Below are positions 24,799-34,489 of a stretch of DNA of 64,000 nucleotides, piece by piece. The DNA is taken from positions 48,414-112,413 of the forward strand of contig NZ_JACJSV010000005.1 in assembly GCF_014698335.1 (NCBI RefSeq), written 5' to 3'. Under the pieces are notes generated by a model. The model ran no database searches. It had not been told where the DNA came from and saw only the letters and a program-made list of their open reading frames with translations. The position numbers and the translations under genes are program-made. The stretch is from Microcystis viridis FACHB-1342. GTDB lineage: Bacteria > Cyanobacteriota > Cyanobacteriia > Cyanobacteriales > Microcystaceae. Position 1 is the first letter of the stretch. Every line of letters begins with the position of its first letter.

Positions 24799-26286
24799 CT
24801 AATCTCCTAACATCTCCTCTAATGCGTCCAAATCCTGACGAATATCAGCCTCTAAAGCCCTTAACTTCTGTAAAATCACCTTCGGCGGCTCATAGCTCAC
24901 TTCCTCGTACTCTATCTCCTTATAGCGGTTAATTGATAGATCATAAGCATTGGCCTGAATCTCCTCGCGAGGCACAAAAAACGCCTTCCCTTTGCGATTG
25001 GTATCCTTAGCGGAGTCGCGTTGCTGCCAACAGCGCAGCAAGTCTGGGATATCATTATCGGCAATCGGTTGGCGCTTATCATCGAGAGAGAAACCATCCG
25101 CCACCATGTCATAAAACCAAACGAAGTCAGTCCCCTTTTCCCTTACCCCCAGCTTCGTAAAAATCAGGATCGCGGTAGATACCCCCGCATAAGGTTTAAA
25201 CACCCCCGACGGCATCGATATCACCCCCTCTAGCTTATGTTCTTCTACCAAGATGGTGCGGATGTCCTTATGGGCCTTGGACGAGCCAAATAGCACCCCA
25301 TCCGGCACAATTACCGCACCTTTTCCCCCCGTCTTCAGCAAGCGCAAAAACAGGGCCATGAATAATAACTCGGTTTTAGTGGTGTCGATGATTTTCGATA
25401 AATCCTTGGCAATAGTGGACTTCTCCAGCGAACCCTTAAACGGTGGATTAGCCAGAATCATGGTAAAACTATCCTCTACCCCGGCGTGATCCTCCGATAG
25501 GGAATCCCGGGCCTCGATAATCGGCTGCTCGATACCGTGTAACATCAGGTTCATGCTGCCGATGCGTAACATCGTCCCATCGAAATCAAAACCGTGGAAC
25601 ATTTGGTTATTGAAATGCTCTAGGTTGCCGCGTTCATGGAGCAAACGTCCCCCCTCGCTGTCCTTTAACTCCCGCACATACTCGGCAGCCGCCACTAAAA
25701 AGCCTCCTGTGCCACAGGCCGGATCACAGATAACCTCCCGGGGTCCCGGCGCTAATAACTCCACCATCATTTTGATAATATGGCGCGGTGTGCGAAACTG
25801 TCCGTTAGTCCCGGCTGTACTCAGTTTCGAGAGCATATACTCGTAAAGGTCGCCTTTGGTGTCCCGATCCTCCATGGGGATTTTTTCAATTTGTTCGATT
25901 ACTGTCCCCAGCAGGGCCGGGGAGGCGATGAGAAACACCGCGTCCTTCATGTGTTTAGCGTAGGTGCTACCCTTGGACAATTGCCCCAGATCTTTGATAA
26001 AGGGAAACGCTTCATCCCGGACAATCTGGAGCATTGTCTCGGCATCATCGAGATTTTTGAAGTGGGACCAACGGATATGCTGTTGGCTGGGGGTAAAGGT
26101 GGGATTTTCGAGGTTTTCGCCTAATCTTTGGGATTTACGCTCCTTAGCTAGTTCTAGGTCATCTAGGCGCTTGATGAAGAGTAAATAGGAAATCTGCTCG
26201 ATTACCGAAAGCGGGTTACTAATGCCGTTATTCCAGAAGGTTGTCCAAAGTTTATCTATTTTGGATTTTAATTCGCCGGTGATCAT
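24799..26286 (-). CDS. hsdM: Type I DNA methyltransferase M subunit
   Basis: 495 residues. The N-terminal helical domain has LWNNG-type sequence; motif I of the SAM-binding domain is DPACGTGGFLVAA, and the catalytic motif IV is ANPPFKGS (NPPF), as in N6-adenine methylases. It methylates host DNA with HsdS and also forms the core of the restriction complex. It leads the minus-strand operon hsdM - HigA-like - nucleotidyltransferase - hsdS, with hsdR further down. The end reads ALEEMLGD. Confidence 0.94.
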   Translation of the reverse strand: MITGELKSKIDKLWTTFWNNGISNPLSVIEQISYLLFIKRLDDLELAKERKSQRLGENLENPTFTPSQQHIRWSHFKNLDDAETMLQIVRDEAFPFIKDLGQLSKGSTYAKHMKDAVFLIASPALLGTVIEQIEKIPMEDRDTKGDLYEYMLSKLSTAGTNGQFRTPRHIIKMMVELLAPGPREVICDPACGTGGFLVAAAEYVRELKDSEGGRLLHERGNLEHFNNQMFHGFDFDGTMLRIGSMNLMLHGIEQPIIEARDSLSEDHAGVEDSFTMILANPPFKGSLEKSTIAKDLSKIIDTTKTELLFMALFLRLLKTGGKGAVIVPDGVLFGSSKAHKDIRTILVEEHKLEGVISMPSGVFKPYAGVSTAILIFTKLGVREKGTDFVWFYDMVADGFSLDDKRQPIADNDIPDLLRCWQQRDSAKDTNRKGKAFFVPREEIQANAYDLSINRYKEIEYEEVSYEPPKVILQKLRALEADIRQDLDALEEMLGD

Positions 26287-26605
26287 CGCTGTTTATTTGT
26301 TCACTGCTTTTAATATTGCAGTAATATTGTACTGAAAATCGGGGGATCTCTTAGGTTTTCTGGGTAAAATATATTCTAAGTAGCTGGTTATAATTGAATT
26401 AAAGATGGATTTTAGGTTCGATCCCCCCTGCCCCCCTTGATAAGGGGAGTGCCGATCCCCCCTTAGTCCCCCCTTGATAAGGGGGGCATCTGATAATTTT
26501 TAACGCCTACCTACTTAAAACTGGCGAGGAGGTGGAACAAACCACAAAGACACAAAGGACACAAAGATTGATCGCTCCTATATAAGTTCAAGTTATCAAA
26601 CAATT
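26287..26605. repeat. Intergenic repeat region with GATAAGGGG palindromes
   Basis: The 319-nt gap between hsdM and the toxin-antitoxin pair holds copy 2 of the dispersed repeat seen at 4273-4386 (26348-26380 and about 26521-26587). Between its two blocks is a C/G-rich unit (26415-26490) with CCCCCCTTGATAAGGGG and a second near-copy, both palindromic. No gene is visible. The divergent promoters of hsdM and the antitoxin must lie at its ends. Confidence 0.65.
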
Positions 26606-26797
26606 ATGAAAGGAATTAACTTTGTGATTAATGAAAAAGGGGAAAAGAAAGCTGTTCTCATTGACTTAGAAGAATGGGGAGAGCTTTGGGAAGACTTTTC
26701 TGATATTTTAGTCTCTCGTAGTCGAGAAAATGAATCAGAAATTTCTTGGGATGAATTAAAACAAGAATTAGAAACAGAAAATACATTCGATGAGTAA
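26606..26797 (+). CDS. Antitoxin of a RelE/ParE-type pair
   Basis: 63 residues, acidic at the C-terminus. The beginning MKGINFVINEKGEKKAVLIDLEEWGEL (pattern: start, short beta strands, then helix) resembles small Phd/YefM-like cyanobacterial antitoxins. The gene overlaps the toxin start by 8 nt, the normal arrangement. It should neutralise the toxin and repress the operon. Confidence 0.75.
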   Translation: MKGINFVINEKGEKKAVLIDLEEWGELWEDFSDILVSRSRENESEISWDELKQELETENTFDE

Positions 26798-27053
26798 TTA
26801 TCAAATTCGATTGAAAACCTCTGCGGCTAAAGAATTTAAAAAATTACCTTCTTCGATTAGGCAACGGGTGAGTGACAGTCTTGAGAAATTACAGCAAGAT
26901 CCCCGTCCCTCTGGTGTTGTAAAACTAAAAGGAGAAGATAAAATGTATCGGCTTCGTGTTGGTGATTACCGCATTGTTTACACAATAGAGGATAATGATA
27001 AAATAATAAAGGTTACTAGAATCGGACACCGACAAGATGTTTATCAAGAATAA
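26790..27053 (+). CDS. RelE/ParE-family toxin
   Basis: 87 residues with the RelE fold: YQIRLKTSAAKEFKKLP at the start, KLKGEDKMYRLRVGDYRIVYTI in the centre (conserved Arg and Tyr residues) and KVTRIGHRQDVYQ at the end. RelE members cut mRNA at the ribosome, and ParE members target gyrase; the GDYRIVY motif favours the RelE branch. It is co-transcribed with the antitoxin (8-nt overlap). Confidence 0.85.
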   Translation: MSNYQIRLKTSAAKEFKKLPSSIRQRVSDSLEKLQQDPRPSGVVKLKGEDKMYRLRVGDYRIVYTIEDNDKIIKVTRIGHRQDVYQE

Positions 27054-27132
27054 AAAATTAAAATGCCCATGTAAGCTAAGACGCATTTTAACCGCCTATC
27101 CTTAGATTAGCTGAATCTCCCCCAACCGAACC

Positions 27133-29034
27133 CTATTCCACCGTGACACTTTTGGCTAAATTGCGCGGCTGATCCACGTCTAAACCGCGACGGGCTGCGA
27201 TATGATAGGAGAGCAATTGTAGGGGAATTACTGTTAAAATTGGCGATAATAATTCCTCAATTTCCGGCACATACAACAAATCATTAAAGACTTTTGGTGC
27301 TTCCGTATCGCTGTCAGCAACTACTCCCAATAACCGCGCATCCCTTGCTTTTGCTTCCTGTGCATTGGAGAGAACCTTATCATAAACTATCCCCGGCATC
27401 GCAATCGCTACTACGGGAACTTTTGCATCTAAAAGCGCAATTGGTCCGTGTTTCATTTCTCCGGCGGGATAGCCTTCCGCATGAATATAACTGATTTCTT
27501 TGAGTTTTAAGGCCCCTTCTAAAGCGATGGGGAAATTAATCCCCCGTCCCAAGAAAATAAAGTCCTGGGTGTCATTAAATTCATGGGCCAATTCTTCGAT
27601 CGCTTTTTCCTGTGTTTCTAAGACAGTTTCGATCGATCTTGGCAGCGATCGCATTTGATTAATAATTTCCTCGATTCTCTCTAAAGACAGAGTTTGACGA
27701 CGATAGGATAAATCCAAAGCTAAGAGATAAAAACCCAATAACTGGGCGGTAAAACTCTTAGTTGCCGCCACCCCGATTTCGATCCCCGCTTGGGTATTAA
27801 TAATCTGATCGACCATTTGTGCTAGGGTACTTTCGGGGCGATTAGTAATCCCGATAATCCGGGCCTGATATTTTTTTTCTAATCCTAAACGACGCTGTTT
27901 TTCCGTTTCCAAAGCCGCTAAAGTGTCGGCTGTTTCCCCCGATTGCGTCACCCCGATGGTTAAAGTATTGGGCATCAGGGGGGTGGGTGCATAGCGAAAT
28001 TCCGAGGCGTACTGTACTCTTGTGGGAATACCTGCCAACTGCTCAATCAAGTATTTACCCACTAAACTAGCGTGCCAACTGGTTCCACAGGCTAAAATCT
28101 GAATATGTTCTAAATTTTCGTAAATTTCCTCAGAAAAATTAAGATTTATCGGGTTGACATTATCACCATTTTGTGCTGTCCAATGGGGATGCAGATAGGT
28201 CCCTAAACAGTCGCGCACCACTCCTGGTTGTTCGTGGATTTCCTTGAGCATGAAGTGACGATAGCCCTGTTTTTCTACGTTGGTCGGACTCCAATCGAGG
28301 ACTCTGGGGCTTTTACGGACTCTTTTCCCTTCAAAATTATAAATTTCTACTCCCAAGGGTGTTAACCGAGCGATTTCGCCATTATCCAAGGACAGCACTG
28401 CCCGGGTATGGGGAACCAAAGCACTAACATCGGAGGCACAGAAAAACTCCCCTTGACCGAAACCGATGATTAAAGGGGCGTGTTGCCGCACGACAATCAA
28501 TTCATCGGGATAATCGGGACTAATCACCCCTAGGGCAAAAGCACCCTCTAAACGTTCGATCGCCCTTAAAACTGCCTTGAGGAAAGGACTCACCCCTAAG
28601 TCTTCTTCATCGGTAGGTTTGGGTAGATAACTGGCGATTAGATGGGGAATAACTTCTGTGTCGGTTTCCGAGTCAAATATACAGCCTTTTTCCTTTAATT
28701 CTGTTCTTAATGCCTGAAAATTTTCGACAATGCCATTCTGTACCACTGCCACCCGTTGACTATTATCCGTGTGGGGATGGGCATTACTTTCTATGGGTTT
28801 GCCGTGGGTTGCCCAACGGGTGTGACCGATGCCAATTTGGGAGGGATTAACTTCCTGTTCTAATTTTTCTCGCAGATTGTAGAGTTTTCCCTGGGCGCGG
28901 ACTCGATGTAATTCACCTTCGAGAATTGTGGCAATCCCTGCCGAATCATAACCCCGATATTCTAAACGTTCCAATCCAGCTAGGAGAATATCGATCGCTG
29001 TTTGGGTTCCGATATAGCCAACAATTCCGCACAT
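27133..29034 (-). CDS. glmS: Glutamine-fructose-6-phosphate aminotransferase (isomerising)
   Basis: 633 residues from ATG 29034, chosen so that Cys2 (MCGIVGYIG) is the N-terminal nucleophile of the glutaminase domain; a start four codons upstream would mask it. The glutaminase domain has RWATHGKPIESNAHPH. Two SIS sugar isomerase domains follow with CGTSWHASLVGKYLIE, and the end is DQPRNLAKSVTVE. It makes glucosamine-6-phosphate for peptidoglycan and LPS. A glmS ribozyme is not visible in the 5' region. The gene stands where infA would follow adk in many cyanobacteria. Confidence 0.95.
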   Translation of the reverse strand: MCGIVGYIGTQTAIDILLAGLERLEYRGYDSAGIATILEGELHRVRAQGKLYNLREKLEQEVNPSQIGIGHTRWATHGKPIESNAHPHTDNSQRVAVVQNGIVENFQALRTELKEKGCIFDSETDTEVIPHLIASYLPKPTDEEDLGVSPFLKAVLRAIERLEGAFALGVISPDYPDELIVVRQHAPLIIGFGQGEFFCASDVSALVPHTRAVLSLDNGEIARLTPLGVEIYNFEGKRVRKSPRVLDWSPTNVEKQGYRHFMLKEIHEQPGVVRDCLGTYLHPHWTAQNGDNVNPINLNFSEEIYENLEHIQILACGTSWHASLVGKYLIEQLAGIPTRVQYASEFRYAPTPLMPNTLTIGVTQSGETADTLAALETEKQRRLGLEKKYQARIIGITNRPESTLAQMVDQIINTQAGIEIGVAATKSFTAQLLGFYLLALDLSYRRQTLSLERIEEIINQMRSLPRSIETVLETQEKAIEELAHEFNDTQDFIFLGRGINFPIALEGALKLKEISYIHAEGYPAGEMKHGPIALLDAKVPVVAIAMPGIVYDKVLSNAQEAKARDARLLGVVADSDTEAPKVFNDLLYVPEIEELLSPILTVIPLQLLSYHIAARRGLDVDQPRNLAKSVTVE

Positions 29035-29149
29035 TCTTTCGCTCACCCCATTTAGGCTAAGTCCGATCTATTCTATCGCAAGCTTGACACTTATTTGCTT
29101 AGAGGCTCAAGACGCAGGGGCAAGGGTAAAGTTTCCCCTATAGGAGATT

Positions 29150-29217
29150 GGGGTGTAGGGTGTGGGGTGTGGGGTGTGGGGTGTGGGGTGTGGGGTGTGG
29201 GGTGTAGGGTGTGGGGA
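29150..29217. repeat. Heptamer array GGGTGTG (about nine units)
   Basis: Tandem 7-nt units GGGTGTG with GGGTGTA variants near both ends. The same unit occurs at 11354-11385 and 31749-31808. Arrays of this kind differ in copy number between cyanobacterial strains. Confidence 0.85.
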
Positions 29218-29615
29218 GAACAAATATATAGATCACTCAGTAGCACACTTTGTTCTTTTTGTCAAAAAAACTTTCTCTTTGCAACAAAACTACACAATTA
29301 ATTGATCAACGGGTTGGCTGAAAAAAGGCTCTTTAACTGCCATTTATTGCTGTTGCTGAATAGGTGAGTGTAGATTTAGCAAGGGTTTTCAGGATCAACA
29401 GACAGCTAAAAACCCCAAAAAGCACAGAGGAACCCATCATTTCATACTGCGAAATTATACCATAATCGCTGGAAGTATTGCAACCTCGTAAACAAATGAG
29501 AATTATTTTCAATAAATTCTTAAGAAAAGATAAATATTGCGAAATGTAAATTTAAATATTCTCAACTATTAAAGCTTGTTTGATATAAAAAACTTATAAA
29601 AAGTGGTAATTTTTA

Positions 29616-29669
29616 CTGACTGATCACTGATAACTGATTACTGATAACTGATAACTGATGACTGACTGA
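29616..29669. repeat. Heptamer array CTGATAA with variants
   Basis: Units such as CTGATCA, CTGATAA, CTGATTA and CTGATGA follow each other with a 7-nt period and end 9 nt before the adk stop. Same family as the arrays in the ribosomal spacers. Confidence 0.8.
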
Positions 29670-29677
29670 GGGAAACT

Positions 29678-30244
29678 TTACCCAGGAATGACAACTGCTG
29701 TTAAAGCGGCAGTAACCGCGTCCATCGGTTGATTACCGTCGATATGGTTAAGAGTCCCCTTTTGACCGTAATAATCTAAAACGGGGGCAGTTTGGTCGAT
29801 ATAAACCTGTAGGCGACGGGCGATCGTTTCTTTAGTATCATCTTGACGACCCCGTTGCATGAGACGCTCAATTAAGACCGTATCCGGTACAGCCAAATTA
29901 ACCACAAATGTGTAACTATCGGCCAATTCTTCCAGTAATGCGTCTAAAAAGCTCGCCTGTGCCACCGTGCGGGGAAACCCATCAAGAATCCAACCCTTAG
30001 CACTGTCAGGCTGTTTTAAACGTTCCTGAATTAAACCCAATAACAACTCATCGGGGACTAATTCGCCCTTTTCCACATAAGCTTGTGCTTGCTGACCAAG
30101 TTCTGTCTTCTCTGTAATTGCTTGACGTAAAATTTCACCGGTAGAAATATGGGGAATCGTCAGAGATTCCGCTAATTTTGCCGCTTGGGTCCCTTTTCCC
30201 GATCCGGGCGGTCCCAAAAATATCACACCGATCCGTTTGCTCAT
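29678..30244 (-). CDS. adk: Adenylate kinase
   Basis: 188 residues of the short type without a zinc lid. P-loop FLGPPGSGKGTQAAKL at the N-terminus, AMP-binding ISTGEILRQAI, DGFPRTVAQA, and the short lid region with MQRGRQDDTKETIARRL. It converts ATP and AMP to two ADP. It follows secY at a distance of 70 nt on the same strand, the standard secY-adk order of the spc operon. Confidence 0.95.
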   Translation of the reverse strand: MSKRIGVIFLGPPGSGKGTQAAKLAESLTIPHISTGEILRQAITEKTELGQQAQAYVEKGELVPDELLLGLIQERLKQPDSAKGWILDGFPRTVAQASFLDALLEELADSYTFVVNLAVPDTVLIERLMQRGRQDDTKETIARRLQVYIDQTAPVLDYYGQKGTLNHIDGNQPMDAVTAALTAVVIPG

Positions 30245-30314
30245 GGATTAAATATAGGGTTTTAAGGGAAAAAACAACCAGTAACCGCTAAAAGGTCACT
30301 GGCTGAATATCTAA

Positions 30315-31634
30315 CTACTGTTTAATCATGCCCTCATAGCGTTGAGAGATGACATAGGTTTGAATTTGTTTCGCCGTATCGATCGCCACCCCCACCAGAA
30401 TTAACAGGGAAGTTGCCCCCAAACCGCGAAAAGTGGTGACACCGGTGGCGCTTTCTACTACAGTCGGCACAGTAGCCACCAAACTTAAAAAGAGAGCGCC
30501 CAAAAGGGTGAGACGATTCAGCACCCCTTCCAGATAATTAGTAGTAGCGGTCCCCGGACGAATCCCCGGAATACTGGTCCCCATTTTTTTCAGGTTTTGG
30601 GACATATCCTTAGGGTTAACGATCAGGGAAGCGTAGAAGAAACTAAAACCGAGAATTAGTAAGCTATAAAAAGCCACATAACCCCAACTATCGGGACGCA
30701 GGGCATTAACCAGCTGGACTAAAACCTGACCGACCGGGTTATCCGTGGGTAAAGCTTGCACCAATTGAAAAGGTAAGACCAACACTGCGGAGGCGAAAAT
30801 AATCGGCATCACGCCCCCTTGATTGAGTCGTAGGGGTAGATAACTGGTTCTTTCCCGATAGAGACGACGACCCACTTGACGACGGGCAGAAACAATCGGA
30901 ATCCGACGGGTTCCCTCCTGAACAAAAACAATGCCGATAATCATCACCAAGAAAACCAGCAAGAGAATCACCACTTGAGCGATCGCTTGTCGGCCACCCT
31001 GTTGAGCAAAAGTAATCGTATCACCGAGGGTTTTTGGTAAAACAGCGACAATGTTGACAAAAATCAGCAAAGATGCTCCATTTCCCAGACCGCGTTCCGT
31101 AATCAGTTCCGAAATCCACATCACGAACATAGAACCGGCCACTAAAGCGAGAACCGTAGCGGCGATCGAGGGTAAAGTTCCAGCCACAACGCCGTTAGCC
31201 ACCAATAAACCGAGAGTAATACCGATACTTTGAATAATTGACCAAGCAAAGGCAATATAACGGGTAATTTGGGCAATTTTTCGCCGTCCTGCCTCTCCTT
31301 CATTTTTCTGTAAATCTTCCAAAGAAGGAAGGGCCGCGGTGAGTAGTTGCACGATAATTGAGGCGTTGATATAGGGAAGAATGCCGAGGGCAAAAATCCC
31401 TAACGTCGATAATCCTCCCCCAGTAAACAGGTCAAGGATTCCCAAAGCGGCGTTACTTTGAATAATTTCTGCTAATCTTGCCCGATCCAAACCGGGGATC
31501 GGTACAAACATCCCAAAACGGAGCAGAACCAGTAAACCCAATGTAATCAACAAGCGACCGCGTAAACCGGCCGCTTGTGCCATTTGCATAAACGTTTCCT
31601 GTGCCGTGGGAGCCTTATCACGACTGACGACCAT
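30315..31634 (-). CDS. secY: Preprotein translocase subunit SecY
   Basis: 439 residues with ten membrane helices. Family landmarks are LGILPYINASIIVQLL, ISELITERGLGNGASLLIF (pore and plug region) and GGVMPIIFASAVLVLP, with IRPGTATTNYLEGVLNRLT before the last helices. It forms the central channel for protein export into the periplasm and thylakoid with SecE and SecG. It lies in its usual place between rplO and adk. A repeat-filled 263-nt gap separates it from rplO. Confidence 0.96.
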   Translation of the reverse strand: MVVSRDKAPTAQETFMQMAQAAGLRGRLLITLGLLVLLRFGMFVPIPGLDRARLAEIIQSNAALGILDLFTGGGLSTLGIFALGILPYINASIIVQLLTAALPSLEDLQKNEGEAGRRKIAQITRYIAFAWSIIQSIGITLGLLVANGVVAGTLPSIAATVLALVAGSMFVMWISELITERGLGNGASLLIFVNIVAVLPKTLGDTITFAQQGGRQAIAQVVILLLVFLVMIIGIVFVQEGTRRIPIVSARRQVGRRLYRERTSYLPLRLNQGGVMPIIFASAVLVLPFQLVQALPTDNPVGQVLVQLVNALRPDSWGYVAFYSLLILGFSFFYASLIVNPKDMSQNLKKMGTSIPGIRPGTATTNYLEGVLNRLTLLGALFLSLVATVPTVVESATGVTTFRGLGATSLLILVGVAIDTAKQIQTYVISQRYEGMIKQ

Positions 31635-31748
31635 TAACAGTTACCTCTAGTGCAGTTTTTTTTATGGGAAAAAGTAATCGAGGGGGAAAACTTTCTCGAT
31701 TTTTTTAAGATTTCCCCTGTGTTTCTTATGATATAGCAATCTGGTCTT

Positions 31749-31881
31749 GGGGATTGGGTGTTAGGGTGTGGGGATTGGGTGTTAGGGTGTGGGGTGTGGG
31801 GTGTGGGGAGAACAAAGCTGCCCTTTACCTTTTACCTTTTGCCTTTTGCCTCCTGTCTCCTGTCTCCTGTCTCCTGCCTCC
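31749..31881. repeat. Compound heptamer arrays between rplO and secY
   Basis: GGGTGTT/GGGTGTG units with GGGATTG spacers (31749-31808) are followed by CCTTTTA/CCTTTTG and CCTCCTG/TCTCCTG units (31822-31881), all with a 7-nt step. They interrupt the spc-type operon between rplO and secY. Confidence 0.78.
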
Positions 31882-31897
31882 TAATCTGCTGGGAAAT

Positions 31898-32341
31898 TTA
31901 TATCTCTTCCCAAGTACCTTGAGCGGCGGTAATTTTCTCTTTAGCACTATTGCTAAAAGCGGCGGCCTTCACCTTGAGGGGAACGGTAATTTCACCATCA
32001 CCCAGAACTTTTAAAGGGCCGTCGTTGCTGGTGAGAATGTTAGCTTTTAGGAGACTTTCCAAGGTAACTTCCGTATTAGCGGGTAAAGAAGCTAATTTTC
32101 TCAGATTAACGATCGTGTATTGACGGGGGTTAACCAAAGGAAAATGCTTTAATTTGGGTACCCGACGATAGAGGGGCATTTGTCCCCCCTCAAAACCGGG
32201 ACGAGTCCCCGTCCCAGAGCGAGATTTTTGTCCGCGCATTCCCAGACCGCAACTAGCGCCCTGGCCGGCCGAGACACCCCGTCCCACACGACGACGGCGT
32301 TTAGTTGACCCCGGTTGGGGGGCGATTTCGTGGAGTTTCAT
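31898..32341 (-). CDS. rplO: 50S ribosomal protein L15 (uL15)
   Basis: 147 residues. The basic, Gly-rich N-terminus ([18 protein letters not shown]) and [20 protein letters not shown] are the uL15 signature; the C-terminal globular part ends AAQGTWEEI. It stabilises 23S rRNA domain packing. It lies 10 nt downstream of rpsE. The rpmD gene (L30), found between rpsE and rplO in many bacteria, is absent, as in other cyanobacteria. Confidence 0.96.
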   Translation of the reverse strand: MKLHEIAPQPGSTKRRRRVGRGVSAGQGASCGLGMRGQKSRSGTGTRPGFEGGQMPLYRRVPKLKHFPLVNPRQYTIVNLRKLASLPANTEVTLESLLKANILTSNDGPLKVLGDGEITVPLKVKAAAFSNSAKEKITAAQGTWEEI

Positions 32342-32351
32342 GGTGATTTCT

Positions 32352-32873
32352 CTATGTGTACAAATGTTCTATAGATACGCCTCGATCCTTAGCAACTTCC
32401 GAGAAAGTGCGGAGAGTTTCCAGGGCGTTAACGGCGGCTCTAGCGTTATTGAGGGGGTTATCGCTACCGAGTTGTTTAGCGAGGATATTTTTTACCCCAG
32501 CCAATTCTAAAACGGTACGGACAGCACCCCCGGCAATAACCCCAGTCCCCGGAGCAGCCGGACGCATAATCACTTGAGCGCCTCCGGAAGCACCCCGGGT
32601 GAGGTGAGTGATAGAACTAGCCTTAGTTAAGGAGACTTCAATTAGTTGTTTTTTGCCATCGGCCACGCCTTTACGGACGGCCCCGATAACGTCCCCTGCT
32701 TTGCCGACTCCCACTCCCACCTGGCCGTTTTCATTACCGACCACGACGATAGCCCGGAAGCTGAGTTTTTTACCACCCTTAACCACTTTACTAACCCGGC
32801 GGATCTGGATAACCCGCTCTTGCCAAGTGGTTTCTTTTTCTTTTTCGCGGTTGCCTTTGCGACGTTTTGCCAT
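32352..32873 (-). CDS. rpsE: 30S ribosomal protein S5 (uS5)
   Basis: 173 residues. The dsRNA-binding-like N-terminal domain has [22 protein letters not shown] and [15 protein letters not shown]; the C-terminal domain has [19 protein letters not shown]5 contributes to translational accuracy and the mRNA entry channel. It lies 26 nt after rplR in the spc-type operon. Confidence 0.96.
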   Translation of the reverse strand: MAKRRKGNREKEKETTWQERVIQIRRVSKVVKGGKKLSFRAIVVVGNENGQVGVGVGKAGDVIGAVRKGVADGKKQLIEVSLTKASSITHLTRGASGGAQVIMRPAAPGTGVIAGGAVRTVLELAGVKNILAKQLGSDNPLNNARAAVNALETLRTFSEVAKDRGVSIEHLYT

Positions 32874-32899
32874 AGTTTTATCAGTGTTGAAAGGATATT

Positions 32900-33262
32900 T
32901 TAGAAGTTTAAGCCGGCTGACCGAGCCGCTTCTGCTAAGGCTTTGACGCGACCGTGATAGAGATTGCCACCGCGATCAAAAACCACTTGTTCAATGCCTT
33001 TGTCTAGGGCCCGTTGGGCCACCAGTTTACCCACGGCAGCCGAGGCTTCTTGGGTAGCGGTGGATGCCAATTCCCCGCGCAAGGTGGCCTCTAGGGTAGA
33101 AGCGGCCGCGAGGGTATGTTGGGCTACGTCGTCGATAATTTGGGCGTAGATGTGGTTATTAGAACGAAATACGGATAAACGCGGCCGTTCAGCAGTGCCA
33201 TTAATTTTGCGACGCACACGCTGGTGACGACGACGGACTGATTCTTTGCGACTAAGTTTCAT
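32900..33262 (-). CDS. rplR: 50S ribosomal protein L18 (uL18)
   Basis: 120 residues with a basic N-terminus ([17 protein letters not shown]), [18 protein letters not shown] and a [22 protein letters not shown] ending, all family-typical. It binds 5S rRNA in the central protuberance. Only 3 nt separate it from rplF upstream. Confidence 0.96.
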   Translation of the reverse strand: MKLSRKESVRRRHQRVRRKINGTAERPRLSVFRSNNHIYAQIIDDVAQHTLAAASTLEATLRGELASTATQEASAAVGKLVAQRALDKGIEQVVFDRGGNLYHGRVKALAEAARSAGLNF

Positions 33263-33265
33263 GGT

Positions 33266-33835
33266 TTATTTTTTACCTCCTTTACCGCCTTTAGCGCCTT
33301 TACCGCCAGCTTTACCAACTTTGCGACGGACGACTTCACCAAGATAGCGAATCCCTTTACCTTTATAAGGTTCGGGGGGACGAACTTCGCGGATTTTAGC
33401 GGCAATGTTACCGACGGCTTCTTTGTCGATGCCACTGACGATAACTTGGGTGTTGTTTTCTACGGCGACGGAAACACCATCGGGCATCTCCATTTCCACG
33501 GGTTTACTGTAACCGACGTTAAGAACTAATTTACTACCCTGCGCCTGGGCGCGGTAGCCCACCCCTTGGATATCTAGGCGTTTTTGAAAGCCGGTAGCGA
33601 CTCCTTCCACCATGTTGGCTACTAGAGTTCTACAGAGTCCGTGGCGTTCTCTGGCGGTACGGGAATCGTCTTGACGGGTAACGAGCAGAGTTTCGCCATC
33701 TTTATTGATGGCGACGGCGGTGGGTAGGGTTCTCTGGAGAGTTCCTTTAGGTCCTTTCACCGTCACGGTAGCACCATCGATATCGACGGTGACTTTATTG
33801 GGAATAGGGATCGGGCGTTTGCCAATACGAGACAT
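33266..33835 (-). CDS. rplF: 50S ribosomal protein L6 (uL6)
   Basis: 189 residues, slightly longer than the usual ~179 because of a Lys/Gly-rich tail ([16 protein letters not shown]). The start is [14 protein letters not shown], and the rRNA-binding second domain has [22 protein letters not shown]6 sits near the factor-binding site. A heptamer array occupies the spacer on its upstream side (33838-33868). Confidence 0.96.
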   Translation of the reverse strand: MSRIGKRPIPIPNKVTVDIDGATVTVKGPKGTLQRTLPTAVAINKDGETLLVTRQDDSRTARERHGLCRTLVANMVEGVATGFQKRLDIQGVGYRAQAQGSKLVLNVGYSKPVEMEMPDGVSVAVENNTQVIVSGIDKEAVGNIAAKIREVRPPEPYKGKGIRYLGEVVRRKVGKAGGKGAKGGKGGKK

Positions 33836-33837
33836 AA

Positions 33838-33868
33838 CAGTTATCAGTTATCAGTTATCAGTTATCAG
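33838..33868. repeat. Heptamer array TTATCAG in the rpsH-rplF spacer
   Basis: Four or more units of TTATCAG start only 3 nt upstream of the rplF start codon on its 5' side, with degenerate units continuing to about 33896. The array thus occupies the position where a ribosome binding site would be expected. Confidence 0.82.
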
Positions 33869-33939
33869 GGAAGAGTTATCAGTGGGTCAGCTATCGGGTT
33901 TAAACTGGGAAAGGCTGACGGCTGATAGCTTATCCTTGT

Positions 33940-34341
33940 TTACCAGATGTAGCAAAGGACTTCGCCGCCAACGTTTTGTTTACGCGCTTCGCGATCGGTC
34001 ATAATGCCTTTAGAGGTGGAAACAATGGCGATGCCAATGCCACCGAGGACGCGAGGTAAGTCTTTACTGTTGGAATAAACTCGCAGGCCCGGTTTACTGA
34101 CTCTGGTGAGGGTAGTAATGATCGGTTGACGGTTTTTGCCTTTATATTTGAGGGAAAGAACTAATTGAGATTTAATCCCCTCACCCACTTCCTCAAAGTC
34201 AGCAATAAAGCCTTCGTCCTTGAGAACTTGGGCAATACTGCGCGTCATCCGCGTGGTGGGGATTTGAGTAGTGGTCTGCCGAACCGCGCAAGCGTTACGG
34301 ATGCGGGTCAGCATATCCGAGATGGTATCGTTAGCAGACAT
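33940..34341 (-). CDS. rpsH: 30S ribosomal protein S8 (uS8)
   Basis: 133 residues. The start [19 protein letters not shown] and the C-terminal [19 protein letters not shown] with GGEVLCYIW are diagnostic. S8 binds helix 21 of 16S rRNA and can be a translational repressor of spc operons in other bacteria. rpsN, which precedes it in many bacteria, is absent here as in other cyanobacteria. Repeat-filled spacers lie on both sides. Confidence 0.96.
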   Translation of the reverse strand: MSANDTISDMLTRIRNACAVRQTTTQIPTTRMTRSIAQVLKDEGFIADFEEVGEGIKSQLVLSLKYKGKNRQPIITTLTRVSKPGLRVYSNSKDLPRVLGGIGIAIVSTSKGIMTDREARKQNVGGEVLCYIW

Positions 34342-34377
34342 GAATTACCTGTTTTTCTCCTAAATTGGGATCAACAT

Positions 34378-34430
34378 CAGTGGTCAGTTATCAGTTATCA
34401 GTTATCAGTTATCAGTAGGTCAGTTATCAG
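34378..34430. repeat. Heptamer array TTATCAG upstream of rpsH
   Basis: Consecutive TTATCAG units and a GGTCAG-type variant, 36 nt 5' of rpsH on the minus strand, in the rplE-rpsH spacer. Confidence 0.82.
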
Positions 34431-34489
34431 ATTTGAGTATTAAGTGAGTAGTATTAAATAGCAGGTTCCTGCTGTCTTTTCACTCAATC

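Larger units (their letters stand above)
29047..29677. other. Long intergenic region between glmS and adk, repeat-rich
   Basis: This 631-nt gap contains the GGGTGTG heptamer array at 29150-29217 and the CTGATAA-type array at 29616-29669, with AT-rich sequence between. No infA, rpmJ, rpsM or rpsK reading frame is present, although these commonly follow adk in cyanobacterial ribosomal clusters. I see no tRNA or other RNA gene. Confidence 0.7.

Noticed and set aside
29035..29100. glmS ribozyme upstream of glmS
   Set aside because: No ribozyme core could be seen and glmS ribozymes are not known in cyanobacteria.
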